Positions 44,109-53,512 of a stretch of 64,000 bases of DNA are shown here, piece after piece (position 1 is the first letter of the stretch; each line of letters opens with the position of its first letter). The notes beneath the pieces were generated by a model. The model saw only the letters and a list, made by a program, of their open reading frames with translations, was not told the DNA's origin and searched no databases. The DNA is from Pectinophora gossypiella. Lineage: Eukaryota; Arthropoda; Insecta; Lepidoptera; Gelechiidae. A program made the translations under genes and the position numbers. The stretch covers positions 23,433,700 through 23,497,699 of the forward strand of contig NC_065433.1 in NCBI RefSeq assembly GCF_024362695.1. The letters run 5' to 3'.

Positions 44109-44374
44109 CTCGGTCTGCGATTGTTGAAGTTAAGCAACTTTCGCAAAGGCCGGTCATAGGATGGGTGACCACAAAAAAAAGTTTTCATCTCGAGCTCCTC
44201 CGTGCTTCGGAAGGCACGTTAAGCCGTTGGTCCCGGCTGCATTAGCAGTCGTTAATAACCACCAATCCGCACTGGGCCCGCGTGGTGGTTTAAGGCCCGA
44301 TCTCCCTATCCATCCATAGAGAAGGCCCGTGCCCCAGCAGTGGGGACGTTAATGGGCTGGTGATGATGATGATG
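44109..44374 (+). mobile_element. SINE-A, 5'-truncated, 11-bp target-site duplication
   Basis: Starts at CTCGGTCTGCGATTGTTGAA, so the tRNA box A is missing but both 5S-like boxes are intact. The core CGTGCTTCGGAAGGCACG and tail CAGCAGTGGGGACGTTAATG plus (GATGAT)n are complete. ACTACGTATAG at 44098-44108 and 44375-44385. Confidence 0.9.
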
Positions 44375-44420
44375 ACTACGTATAGAAGGGCATTACCAGC
44401 GGCTGAGCTAGCCCCAACTA

Positions 44421-44535
44421 TTACGAGTCGTTACATAAACCATGTCAGGTGCCTTCGACGGCTCAATAGTATCCCTGACACCAGGGTTGATGGGGTAGGT
44501 AATCCACCTCACAGCCCACACGATACAGGAAGAAG
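44421..44535 (+). mobile_element. SINE-C 3' half
   Basis: TTACGAGTCGTTACATAAAC, CATGTCAGGTGCCTTCGACG, TGACACCAGGGTTGATGGGG and CCACACGATACAGGAAGAAG. Confidence 0.75.
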
Positions 44536-44961
44536 ACGCTTCAGATGAGTATATAGCAAATTCAACCTTCACACTAGTTAACTATGAGATTTATATATTA
44601 CTTTATTAGTTACCTAAACGTGCATTTTCTTCCTTGCATAATAAATATATTCGTTCGAATTTGTGTGGTTTTAATTATTTTAAATTAAGGGTAAACTCAA
44701 TTTCCATACTTGTTCACAGGGGTAGTGACATTAAAAAGGTTAGGCACCACTGAACTAGAGCTTCAAAATCGAGTACAGTCCTGGACAAGGCACTTTGGTC
44801 TAAAGATTTAGTGGACACAAACGGCACTTTAGGTCACGCCCCTGCGTTTGGACATTTGCATAGATAAGGATCAGTATCATAGTTATAAGAAAATGAAAGT
44901 CATGTCTCGGTCAAGGGTTGGCACGGTCCTTTTTTTCACCTTCGATGGGTTTGCTCTTGGC

Positions 44962-45095
44962 CTAAGTCTTGCCCGAAGGCATTGACGAGGCCTAAGATGG
45001 AGCGAGCTCGCCCAGAAGGTGCCTGTCCACTCTGGCCTTGAAAGCACCCGTGTTATGTGCATTCGGAAATGCAGAAGACGGCAAAGAATTCCACT
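44962..45095 (+). repeat. Dispersed repeat Q
   Basis: CTAAGATGGAGCGAGCTCGC, CAGAAGGTGCCTGTCCACTC and TGGCCTTGAAAGCACCCG match 13793-13900 in the same order. Confidence 0.5.
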
Positions 45096-45200
45096 CCTTC
45101 ACATGTTAGGTGGTTTTGTAAGATCAACACAAAAAAAAGCTTTTACTTTATACTGTGAAATGGTAATGTTAACAAAAGTTAAGCACTGTGAAGTGTTTGT

Positions 45201-45715
45201 GGGTAGTGTCCTAAGTAAAAAATAAATTATGAACCCATTTAAACGCGGTAAGAACCCGTTATTATGTGTTTTAATTAATAAATTATGAAATTTTAATTAA
45301 TAAATAAACACAGATCTAAAACTGAAGAAAGTAATATATTTTTTTCAAGAACATGAATTTTAATCAAGAGAAACGTTATAATACAAACTAAATAAAAATT
45401 TCAAAAAATTTAGATATAGATATAAGTATAAAAGCATGCCAAATTTTTTTTCATCCTTAATCATTTTCATTTTATTTATTTTTTTCTCTTTTCTTTTAAT
45501 TTCTTCTGTCAATTAGTGTAAGGTACAATTTACGAACATTGTTATGGAAGAACGGAGTCACCTAATACAAGCATATCTATGCTTAAAAGGTGGCTCCAAA
45601 CCCAGTATAAACCATGTACCAAAAGATACTGCAATAAACTTTTTTTTTTAAGTAACAATAATAAGTCCGTCATTTTATCACGTTTTTCTATGACGTCACA
45701 GTGTGCTATGGTATG
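45201..45715 (+). mobile_element. MITE family F, split by two insertions
   Basis: F ends and landmarks (GGGTAGTGTCCTAAGT, AATAAACACAGATCTAAAAC, TTTTAATCAAGAGAAACGTT; TGACGTCA at 45691-45698) are interrupted by a 43-bp Penelope-like tail (45234-45276) and by about 270 bp at 45375-45650. The latter includes ATTAGTGTAAGGTACAATTT, GGTGGCTCCAAACCCAG and AATAAAC plus T9, possibly a LINE 3' end. Confidence 0.7.
45234..45276 (+). mobile_element. Penelope-like 3' tail only, 43 bp, 13-bp target-site duplication
   Basis: CCCATTTAAACGCGGTAAGA, ACCCGTTATTATGTG and TTTTAATT are identical to the last 43 bp of the 63393-63831 element. AATAAATTATGAA at 45221-45233 and 45277-45289 flanks it, so this was an independent, extremely truncated insertion. 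Confidence 0.82.
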
Positions 45716-45819
45716 TGACGACGTGGCCTAAAGTGGAGCGTGGAGGTGGTTACATTTCTCAAGCGAATGAGACAGTGAAGATTACTTGAGTATCTGTCCA
45801 CCCTATTAGGGATCGCTCG

Positions 45820-45980
45820 CGTCCTCCGGAACACGACAGACAATCGGGTGATCAGCCTGCAATGTCCTAACCAAACTAAGAATCTCAAAATCATTTTTGT
45901 GATATATCCCCACCGGGATTCCAACCTGGGACCCCCGGAATATGAACTCAACGCTCAACCACTGCACAACGGAGGCTGTT
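45820..45980 (-). mobile_element. SINE-C head and body
   Basis: Minus strand: CAGCCTCCGTTGTGCAGTGG, GAGCGTTGAGTTCAT, box B GGTTGGAATCCC and ATCACCCGATTGTC. Repeat Q sequence (45712-45760) lies next to it. Confidence 0.72.
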
Positions 45981-46077
45981 AACATCTGACGATGAATAAC
46001 ATAATTAGCACAGAATACACGGTCCGTGTAAGCTCGAGCGAACGATACAGTGGCATCGTACACACATCTTAATTACA

Positions 46078-46222
46078 TACAGTCATGAGCAATATAATGT
46101 ACTCACTTTAGGACTCTGTCGCACTAACATATTTGACATTTAGTAAGACTTACAGTTCAATTTGTCAAAAAGTTAATGTGACATGGTACCATAGTGTATA
46201 CATATTAATGCTCGTGACCGTA
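46078..46222. mobile_element. Mariner-type MITE L (TA target site)
   Basis: TACAGTCATGAGCAATA and TTAATGCTCGTGACCGTA inverted ends. Internal sequence is nearly the same as 25166-25312 (GACTTACAGTTCAATTTGTC). Confidence 0.8.
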
Positions 46223-46229
46223 CATACTA

Positions 46230-46290
46230 GACCCACGCGTATTACCCTTATTGGGGTAGAACCACAAGTCGTCAAAGACAAAGCAGTAGC
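46230..46290 (-). mobile_element. LINE 3'-UTR tip
   Basis: AGACCCACGCGTATTACCCT and ATTGGGGTAGAACCACAAG are the reverse of the 19617-19682 type tail. Confidence 0.5.
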
Positions 46291-46460
46291 CACAATATGG
46301 CATGTTTGTCCTTACACATTGATACTCCTTTTTCTTATTCTGATTTGTTGTTCTGTCTGTCTTACTGATTTTATCATTGATATTGCTATCTATTAATCTC
46401 TTTCCTGTCATCGCACTAATGTGAGTTATTGAAACTGATATCACACCCCGATATTGCATA

Positions 46461-46640
46461 CTTTTTTAAAGAACGTCTAGGGGCCTGTGCCGAGGTTTTT
46501 CTTGCAGCTTCTTTTCCCCGGCTATACAGGTTGTGAGAAGCTGCAGTAGTTTTAGGCGGATGAGACGTTCGTTATGTAAAATTGACGATTCAAAGTGTAA
46601 CTATGTTACCTATTGAATAAAGATATTTTTGAATTTGAAT
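46461..46640 (+). mobile_element. LINE-like 3' end (family I)
   Basis: Starts TTTTTTAAAGAACGTCTAGG, continues CTGTGCCGAGGTTTTTCTTG, AGAAGCTGCAGTAGTTTTAG and GCGGATGAGACGTTCGTTAT, and ends GAATAAAGATATTTTTGAAT plus TTGAAT. Nearly identical to 54265-54433. Confidence 0.68.
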
Positions 46641-46671
46641 ACAAAAAAAATGTTATTTCTTAACGAATGCA

Positions 46672-46826
46672 GCTTTAACGCGTACGTGTGAGCGAGATAG
46701 TCAGTCCGCACGCGCTCTCCCTTACCCCTTGCGGCCATTTAGACTAAAGTAAGTTCCAGAGGGGGTGAGGTAAATCTTACTCGTCGCCCGACACGAAATG
46801 GTGCGGGGCGAAGAGTTACCGTTCTA
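46672..46826 (+). repeat. Dispersed repeat O
   Basis: GTGTGAGCGAGATAGTCAGT, TTTAGACTAAAGTAAGTTCC, AGAGGGGGTGAGG and TGCGGGGCGAAGAGTTACCG. It is cut off by the LINE fragment that follows. Confidence 0.6.
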
Positions 46827-46912
46827 TCATCATCAGCCGTACGACGCCCACTGCTGGGCATAGGCCTCCCCCAAGGATCTCCACGACGATCGGTCCTGCG
46901 CTGCTCGCATCC
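46826..46912 (-). pseudogene. LINE C-terminus with (GATGAT)n tail
   Basis: Minus strand reads AQDRSSWRSLGEAYAQQWAS YG then a stop (46833-46835) and a GATGATGA tail. The last codons, GCCCAGCAGTGGGCG, match the 3' ends of SINE-A and SINE-B. Head-to-head with the next LINE relic. Confidence 0.68.
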
Positions 46913-46916
46913 ACCG

Positions 46917-47115
46917 TTCTATTAAACTGTGCTTCTTTGGACATATTATGCGATCTCCGAAGTACAGTGTGTAGAAGCATATCATCGTTGGGCAAATGGA
47001 TGGTAAACGCGCGAGAAAGGGCGCCTACGAGGTGGTATGACATCCTGACGGAGACGGTCGGCGGCAGCATACAGATACGCGGTCGCGATCCTCATCAGTG
47101 AGAGAACGACGAAGA
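46917..47115 (+). pseudogene. LINE C-terminus with (GAA)n tail
   Basis: LCFFGHIMRSPKYSV then stop; after frameshifts QMDGKRARKGA and RWYDILTETVGGSIQIRGRD PHQ, stop, and an ACGAAGAAGAAGAG tail. FGH-MRSPKY followed by GKRARG is the usual C-terminal tail of a lepidopteran non-LTR family. Confidence 0.65.
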
Positions 47116-47557
47116 AGAAGAGAAACTATGATAATTCTTACTAACTATCCGCACGTAAGTCTATCCGCGTGGACTTTGGTTAGTTTTGGCAGCCCTATCC
47201 CTTTCATCCCTTTAAAATGTAATATCTTTTGTGCCTCGAAGTTAAATTTCATCTAAATCGGTGCAGCGGTTTAAGTGTGATAGGCAACAGACAGACAGCG
47301 TTACGTACGCATTTATGATAATTTATTAGTATGAATACTCCATAGTAGGTAGTTGACAAGTAGCATCGCTGTAATTGGATAACAAGTAATTGTTAGTGTC
47401 GTTACGTGTTTAGATAAACATCCTTTATTTGTTGGTAATTATAGTGATACAGGGTGTTTTGTTTACGTTGTAGTTAATTGGCCGAAGACATTGGAAAGTT
47501 CATACATACTGGGCCCACACAGGCATTTACTAGGTAAGGGAAAAAAGTAACGCCAAC

Positions 47558-47768
47558 AGGCCAGTTTCCAAAACAGTTACTGTTTACTAAACGTCAAAAC
47601 ATGAAATTACCATTGAATTTGTATGAAAAAGCACACTGTGACGTCATAGAAAACGTCATAAAATGTCGGACTTATTTGTCTTGATTAAAATTCATAAATA
47701 AGTTAAATAGAAAAAAGAAAATGTTTGTCGTTAATTTCAAATCTGTATTTATTTAGTAAAATCATGTA
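47558..47768 (-). mobile_element. MITE family F copy
   Basis: GGCCAGTTTCCAAAACAGTT, TGTATGAAAAAGCACACTGT, TGACGTCA at 47639-47646 and AAATTCATAAATAAGTTAAA. Confidence 0.72.
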
Positions 47769-47966
47769 GATCAAAAATATTTAAGTTAGTTTTTATAATA
47801 GTTTAGAAGTTACATTTAAAAACAGAATAAAAAAAACCTCACGGGTGAAATCGGTTGTTTATCCGATTGCAAGCTAAAAAGTGGTTATGACGTAGCAACG
47901 TCGAGTCGCGTTAACACGTTGAGTTGAAATCGTGGACAACGAATCGTTGACAACCGACATCTATAA

Positions 47967-48128
47967 GACCTTGTTCAGAAGGCGCGATTTACTCGCGTTT
48001 TCATACCACAGAGTAATTTGTATACTCTACAGATTCCTGCATGCTTGGAGATGTGCGTTTGTATCCGTAAGATGTTAAGTACTCTGTGGTATGATAACGC
48101 GCGTAAAACGCCCCATCTGGACAGGGTC
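47967..48128. mobile_element. PIF/Harbinger-like MITE with TAA target site
   Basis: GACCTTGTTCAGAAGGCGCG and its inverted partner (GCCCCATCTGGACAGGGTC) start about 47-bp arms that end in ATACCACAGAG and CTCTGTGGTAT. TAA at 47964-47966 and 48129-48131 is the 3-bp duplication typical of PIF/Harbinger. The roughly 70-bp loop is non-coding. Confidence 0.7.
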
Positions 48129-48297
48129 TAAGGGTTTTTACACTGGCCAATGTATCGGGCGCGAAAGTCAGGAACGCGGGTGGCTAGTCACATCGGCGCT
48201 ATTACACTACGGCGTAAACGCAGCTCCGCCTACCGATGACCTATTACACTCGCCAATACCGATGTTTGATGGATTGGTAGTATAATAATGCCTTTAC

Positions 48298-48375
48298 ATA
48301 CATACATAAACAACCTATATACGTCCCACTGCTGGGCACAGGCCTCCCCTCAATCAACCGGAGGTGGTCAACAAA
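48298..48375 (-). mobile_element. SINE-B 3'-end insertion
   Basis: (ATAC)n tail, TATACGTCCCACTGCTGGGC, ACAGGCCTCCCCTCAATCAA and CCGGAGGTGG. GCCTTTAC at 48290-48297 and 48376-48383 is a plausible duplication, so this is a severely 5'-truncated insertion. Confidence 0.8.
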
Positions 48376-48613
48376 GCCTTTACTCCGAACATATCGCGAG
48401 GCAGGCAACCCTATCATGAGTCATTGAATACACTGTAATTCACTTGAATACGTACCTAAACTGTTACTATTTATCAGTAGACTTGCTAAGCGCATGATCC
48501 TTGCTGATATTATAATTACCTCCAGCAGCTTCGAAGTATATTATTGTCAAAACAAGCCAATTAGGAAGCGCTAAAGTCTACATAAGTTTATAATACTAAG
48601 CTAACACGAATTA

Positions 48614-48670
48614 TTAGAATAGAATAGAATAACTTTATTCCCAAAACAGTGCAGTACAATAGTAGAGAAG
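48614..48670 (-). mobile_element. LINE 3' tail with (TAGAA)n
   Basis: TAGAATAGAATAGAATAACT then TTATTCCCAAAACAGTGCAG. Only the 3' tip can be recognised. Confidence 0.45.
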
Positions 48671-48836
48671 ATAAAGATTAGTATACAAATCAAAAATACA
48701 CTGCCAAAAATACACTATTAAAGGGACTTGTCTTCGTTATAAGATAAGATTAGGCTGAGAATCAATAGCATATTTTTTTTTTTTACTTATTTTAGATTTA
48801 TCGCGCGCGTGTGGCTTTTTATTATAAAAAATAGGT

Positions 48837-48985
48837 TGTAACATAACATAACATAACAAATACTTTATTGCACAAACAGGAAAAAACAAAATACAAAACA
48901 AAAGAGAAATAGAATTAGTACAATAGGCGGCCTTATTGCTAATTAGCAATCTCTTCCAGGCAAGCTTTAAGTATAGGAGATATTG
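48837..48985 (-). mobile_element. LINE 3'-UTR end (family J)
   Basis: (ATAAC)n tail, AATACTTTATTGCACAAACA, CAATAGGCGGCCTTATTGCT and TTAGCAATCTCTTCCAGGCA. Inverse of the 2690-2801 block order. The 165-codon frame over it is low-complexity. Confidence 0.65.
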
Positions 48986-49259
48986 AATATTATGTAATAT
49001 AGCGGGATAGTGCAGCATGGGAATACTTGTAACGTAACATGTGGTACACAATTGCGTATATAAGGTTTTTTTTTCTGTTTGTAGCCGTTGTTTTATTATA
49101 TTAGCAAACAGTGTATTGTGTAAATAAAAGGTCAATGTTTGCCAATAACAAAACTTCCATCGAAAACTAAAATACCCTTTTATTTGCGTTAAAATTCGTT
49201 TTGGATAATAAAAAATGTAATAGTGATGTACCATATTGCGAGTTGATAGAGCTGTTTAT

Positions 49260-49290
49260 TTACGGCTGATAGCCGGGACCAACGGCTGAA
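49260..49290 (-). mobile_element. SINE-B core fragment
   Basis: TTACGGCTGATAGCCGGGAC and CAACGGCT match the minus-strand core (compare 30538-30562). Confidence 0.55.
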
Positions 49291-49351
49291 TAATTTAACA
49301 CAAATTACAGTCGTTGACTAAGCAAGACATGTCCGTAATCAGATTTTGATA

Positions 49352-49585
49352 GGCTAGTTTCCAACTAGTCAAATCAGTTACTTTTTACTAAACGTCAAAA
49401 CACGGAATTGTATGAAAAAGCAACCTGTGACGTCATAGAAAACGTAAAATGTCGTATTTATTTTAACATTGTTGTTTATTAAAATTCGTAAATAAATTAA
49501 ATAGATAAAAGAAAAAAATGTTACCTTTAAAATCTTTATTTAGTAATAGAGTTTCATAATTTATGTTTGACTAAGGAAACTACCC
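49352..49585 (-). mobile_element. MITE family F, complete copy
   Basis: The clearest ends: GGCTAGTTTCCAACTAGTC and GACTAAGGAAACTACCC. TGACGTCA at 49428-49435. A small deletion removes part of GAAATTACTATGGAATTTG. Confidence 0.8.
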
Positions 49586-50148
49586 AATACTTTTCCTGAA
49601 TATCAAGAAAATAAAAAAACACGTATAAAATCGAGCTCCCGTCAATTCCGCCATATGCAATCCAGTTCATTCCCGCTCGGGACGTGTCGGAGGACGGACG
49701 TACGTCTGTTTTCAGCGGAATTCATCGTAAATATATCCAAAAGTAGCCACAGTATGAAATAATTCGATCTGAAGTCGTAGTTACTATAGGTAGCTCGTAA
49801 TTAGGTTATTCTAACAATACTTAGGTACTTAAAGAACAAATTGTTTATTAATACTGTTTTAAGTACTTCCAATGATTCGCGCTGTTACTTGCGTGGTCTC
49901 ACTTTCGAAACACATTTTTTATGTCATTCACAGACTCTGTAACTACTAAAACTATTAACTAAGACTACGTAGGCATCGGTAACCACGGTAAGTTCTCAAG
50001 TACGATTCTGTAAAGTACCCTCACTAGGATATCACAGTGGCTCAACAACGGTGGCGCCACTGAAAAAAAAATATGCAGTTGTATAAACGCTACCTCACTT
50101 GGTGCTTAACCAACAAGACACCAGGCGTCAACTGTACACATTTTGTTG

Positions 50149-50206
50149 GTGGCGCAACTGTGGTGGCGCAACTGTGATGACGCATCTGTATTGGCGCCAC
50201 ACGCCC
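50149..50206. repeat. Short tandem repeat GGCGCAACTGTG
   Basis: GTTGGTGGCGCAACTGTG, GTGGCGCAACTGTGA and TGACGCATCTGTAT follow one another, with the related TGGCGCCAC at the end and another GTGGCGCCACTG at about 50050. Confidence 0.5.
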
Positions 50207-50226
50207 AATTAATCCAGAGCACACAT

Positions 50227-50539
50227 TCTTCTTCTTCTATCGTGCGGGTTTGTGAGGTGGATTACCAACCCCATCAACCCTGACAGGGTTACTATTGAGC
50301 CGCCAAAGGCCCCTGACATGGTTCATGTAACGACTACTAACTTACTTCCGTAAGTAGTAACCGGGACCAACGGCCGGGGCCTTCCGAAGCACGGATCATG
50401 TTTCTTTCGGACAATCAGGTGATCAGCCCTATAACCGAACTAGGGATCACAAAGTGATTTTCGTGATGTGTCCCCACAGGGATTTGAACCCTACGGATCG
50501 TAAGCCCAACGCTCAAACCACTGGACCACGGAGGCCGTT
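50227..50539 (-). mobile_element. SINE-C, near full length
   Basis: (CTT)n at the plus-strand start is the reverse of the (GAA)n tail. Then GAGGTGGATTACCAACCCCA, GAGCCGCCAAAGGCCCCTGA, ATCAGGTGATCAGCC, box B AGGGTTCAAATCCC and ACCACGGAGGCC. Part of the core is deleted (ACGGCCGGGGCCTTCCGAAG). Confidence 0.83.
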
Positions 50540-50547
50540 ATGTGTGT

Positions 50548-50821
50548 CACTTATTGTAGATTTGCCGCAGATGGCATTAACTACTTGTCCGGACAAATGG
50601 GGAGCGCTGAAGGCTCTCATCCGATACAACGTTTAAGACAACAGGCCTGAGGGCGCCCAGTTGGGCGCGAACCTCGACTCAGGGAGTCATCTGAGAGGAA
50701 AAATATTTGAAAGAATTAATCGACCCTAGAGGGTCGATAGCGATGAGTGCTGATTGAGGGAAATCGTCGACCACGCCGGCGGGGTCGGTATCGAGGTCCT
50801 GGACTGTTTGGTGTCGCGAGC
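50548..50821 (-). mobile_element. Retroposon E, poly(A) lost
   Basis: CACTTATTGTAGATTTGCCG, AGATGGCATTAACTACTTGT, GAACCTCGACTCAGGGAGTC, TCGACCACGCCGGCGGGGTC and GTGTCGCGAG. It abuts SINE-C with no T run between, suggesting one cut into the other. Confidence 0.77.
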
Positions 50822-51373
50822 TGATTGACCGCCTGTATGACTAGAATCACGGAACAGAAATGATCGATTTGATATGGATATATTTCCGTCCAAACCTATT
50901 AAAGGTGAAGGCACTAAACCTGAAAAGCTGCAGCTATAATCCGCAGCAAAGTTAAAATTACGGAATCCTACCGCACGTAAATGAGCCTTCATCCTCAGCA
51001 GGCTTACATTTTTAATTAACTTACTTCCTTCATAATGAATGCCCCTCATTTATCACACCTAAGATTGAATATTCACCGTTATACGTCGGGGCTTTTAAAT
51101 GTATATCGAGACGGTAAGGCTAGCTACACACAGAGCCACCCGGCGAGATATTGTATGAAACCTGGTCCCGCTTTCCCGGGTCTGTGTGCACCAAGCTTTA
51201 GATACTAAGTCCTGACTTTACATCTAAGTCTTCTCTTTATTTGACCAGGACTTTGAGAGTCGACAAAGGACATTTGAATACAAAACGTATCTTATTCTGT
51301 GTCGCTGGCAATGAGTTATCGCGGACGGTTTTAACAACGTGATTCAAGGGGATACCAAAGCTTATAAATACTT

Positions 51374-51720
51374 TTGTGTTTCAAATTGGTTTCTTGGGGA
51401 CCGAATAATGACGTTTATAAGTCTTCCTTGAGGAATTTAAGCTTCCGATCGATGCTAAGTCGTTTGACCGTTGCTCGTCGGTGGACGAAGCCCGAAAAAA
51501 TGGAATGCTTTGAGTTTATTGATGACGTGGTCGCGTCTAGTGGTTCTTTTTTTACTTTTTTACCCGACGCCAAGGACGTTAAAGAAACGAGTAGATTATC
51601 TATGTCGTTGAGTGTAAGCTGGAGACCAGACATCGCTGAAACAGCAGATATTTCACAATACCGATGGGGAAGTGTCATGGCCTCTTGGTAGAAGGTTAAG
51701 AGCTTCGTTAACCAAAACAA
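51374..51720 (-). other. Unassigned overlapping open frames of 101 (-) and 105 (+) codons
   Basis: Minus frame 51720-51415 encodes MFWLTKLLTFYQEAMTLPHR ..., with SGLQLTLNDIDNLLVSLTSL and a basic end RRATVKRLSIDRKLKFLKED. The plus frame 51374-51691 covers the same DNA. I recognise neither. It could be a piece of an LTR element or chance; two long opposing frames are uncommon in this AT-rich window. Confidence 0.25.
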
Positions 51721-51755
51721 TGTGAGCTATTCGTAATTTATGTACTTATATAAAA

Positions 51756-52030
51756 AACCTGCCAAGTGCGAGTCGTCTTGGGCACGAAAGGTTCCGTATC
51801 ATCAAAACAATCGCGTTTCTTGTAACCCCTTAAATATGTTTTATTTTGTTTTTAGTATTTGTTATTATAGCAGCGACAGACATAAGTACATTATCTGTGA
51901 ATTTCAACTGTCTCGACTATCACGGTTCTTGAGATAAAGCCTGGTGACTGTCGGGCTGACGGACGGACGGACAGCGGAGTCTTGGTAATAGTCCCGTTTT
52001 TTACCTTGTAAGGTACGGTACCCTAAAAAT
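51756..52030 (+). mobile_element. Dispersed AAGTGCGAGTC... repeat
   Basis: CCTGCCAAGTGCGAGTC, ACGAAAGGTTCCGTATCATC, GACGGACGGACGGACAGCGG, AGTCTTGGTAATAGTCCCGT and TACGGTACCCTAAAAA. This order is common in arthropod genomes and is probably the non-coding end of a non-LTR element; class not certain. Confidence 0.6.
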
Positions 52031-52450
52031 AAAAAAATAAAAATAGACTTTAATTTATAAACCCCTAGTGGATAGGAGATACCGAGTGTTTTGAAGGGAA
52101 ATATTACAAGGTTCGGCATACTGATTAAAGTAATTGCACAAGACATACATACAAGTTTGGAGCCACCCTGTTCATAAAAATATTGTTTGGTTAAAGAAAT
52201 AGTTTTTATGCAGATTTGAAGCTGGCGTATTCAAAATCCATTTTAATTGTCTGTTGTTCTAAATTTGAATACAGAATATTGAAAAACAAAAGAAAAGCTA
52301 AGCGGTGTGCATCTCAGAATAATAACTTAGTTGTTATTCAGAATAATTCATCCTATTAAAAAAAAAAACAGATTAAAAATAAATACAGCCGCAACAAAAA
52401 TATGCAGCCTAAGCCTTTATAAGTACCGCAAGTATTTCTTATGTCCTGTT

Positions 52451-52488
52451 GGTACTCCACCTCACAACCCACACGATAGAAGAAGAAG
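52451..52488 (+). mobile_element. SINE-C 3' tip
   Basis: GGTACTCCACCTCACAACCC, ACACGATAGAAGAAGAAG. Confidence 0.65.
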
Positions 52489-52608
52489 TAGAACACTTGC
52501 AGCCACTCTTTCTCTTTTGGAGTTCCAAGATGGATAATAATTATGATGATATTGTATTGTTGTCATCAATTTATATTATCATGCTGCAATTATCAGAATG
52601 TTTATGAA

Positions 52609-52725
52609 CCACCACTAACCCGCATTGGAGCAGCGTGGTGGAGCATGCTTCACACCCCCTCCGGTTGATTGAGGGGAGCCCTGTGCCCAGCAGTGGGACG
52701 TATATAGGTTGTTTATGTTATGTCT
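52609..52725 (+). mobile_element. SINE-B 3' half
   Basis: AACCCGCATTGGAGCAGCGT, ACCCCCTCCGGTTGATTGAG, GCCCAGCAGTGGGACGTATA and TAGGTTGTTTATGT. Confidence 0.8.
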
Positions 52726-52782
52726 ATGAAATATTATAATTATAATTCTGGGGGGTTGAAATCGAAATGAATCAATTAATCT

Positions 52783-52892
52783 ATAAAGCAAATATTACAA
52801 TTGGACAATTGCGCACTTACTTTTAGTGCGCTCTGTCAACAAATGTCAAATATCAAAATTGCTGTTTTAAATGTATTGCTTCAATGTGGCCT
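52783..52892. mobile_element. MITE K, inner part
   Basis: ATTGCGCACTTACTTTTAGT, CAACAAATGTCAAATATC and GTATTGCTTCAATGTGGCC. The left arm is degraded. Confidence 0.65.
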
Positions 52893-53222
52893 GGTATTTA
52901 CTAACAATATCACGTTAATTGTTCCTAAAACATAGTCTATTCTACTTTGGTAAGAAAATAATTGCTAAATTGATGAACTGTCTTTTATAATTTTGAATTA
53001 ATTACGTTGGAAACGTCGTTGTCAGGATGTCGACAAAATAATTACTTTCCCGATAGGCGTCCTATTAACGGCACATCGCGGCTAACAAGGCGGGATAGAT
53101 TAAAAATTTATAATATTCACGATAAAGTGCATTTCAGTAGTAACAAGGTTACTTGTAGCTTGTAGCACGTTGGAAGCGTGTTGTGTCTATCTCCATCTAT
53201 ATCGCTAACTCAGTGCCGGTAC

Positions 53223-53503
53223 AAACTCCGTGGTCCAGTAATTGAGCTTTAGGCTCATGAAGCGGAGGTCCCAGTTGCCAATCCCGGTGGGGACATGTCA
53301 CACAAATCACTATGCGATAGTTTCATCACCTGATTGTCCGAAAGTAAGATGACAATAAGCCCGTCGCTGTTACTACTTACTGATGTAAGTATGTAGTCAT
53401 TACATGAGTCATGTCAGGGGCCTTTAGCGGCTCAATAATAATCCTGACACCACGGTTGATGAGGTTGGTAATCCACCTCACAACCCACACGATAGAAGAA
53501 GAA
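53223..53503 (+). mobile_element. SINE-C, full length, 9-bp target-site duplication
   Basis: Head CCGTGGTCCAGTAATTGAGC, TCCCAGTTGCCAATCCC, body CACCTGATTGTCCGAAAGTA, TACTACTTACTGATGTAAGT, AGGGGCCTTTAGCGGCTCAA and (GAA)n tail. TGCCGGTAC at 53214-53222 and 53504-53512. The CGTGCTTCGG core is mostly deleted. Confidence 0.87.
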
Positions 53504-53512
53504 TGCCGGTAC

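Noticed and set aside
47452..47475. Possible H element (ACAGGGTGTTTTG)
   Set aside because: Only ACAGGGTGTT matches; the following GTGACATCG and the opposite arm are absent.
48737..49234. 165-codon minus-strand open frame, the longest in the window
   Set aside because: It covers a LINE 3'-UTR (family J) and AT-rich low-complexity DNA. Composition is Lys/Tyr/Phe/Ile-rich with no domain.
5073..53503. CRISPR-like repeated segments
   Set aside because: The repeats are dispersed SINEs on both strands, with no regular short spacing.
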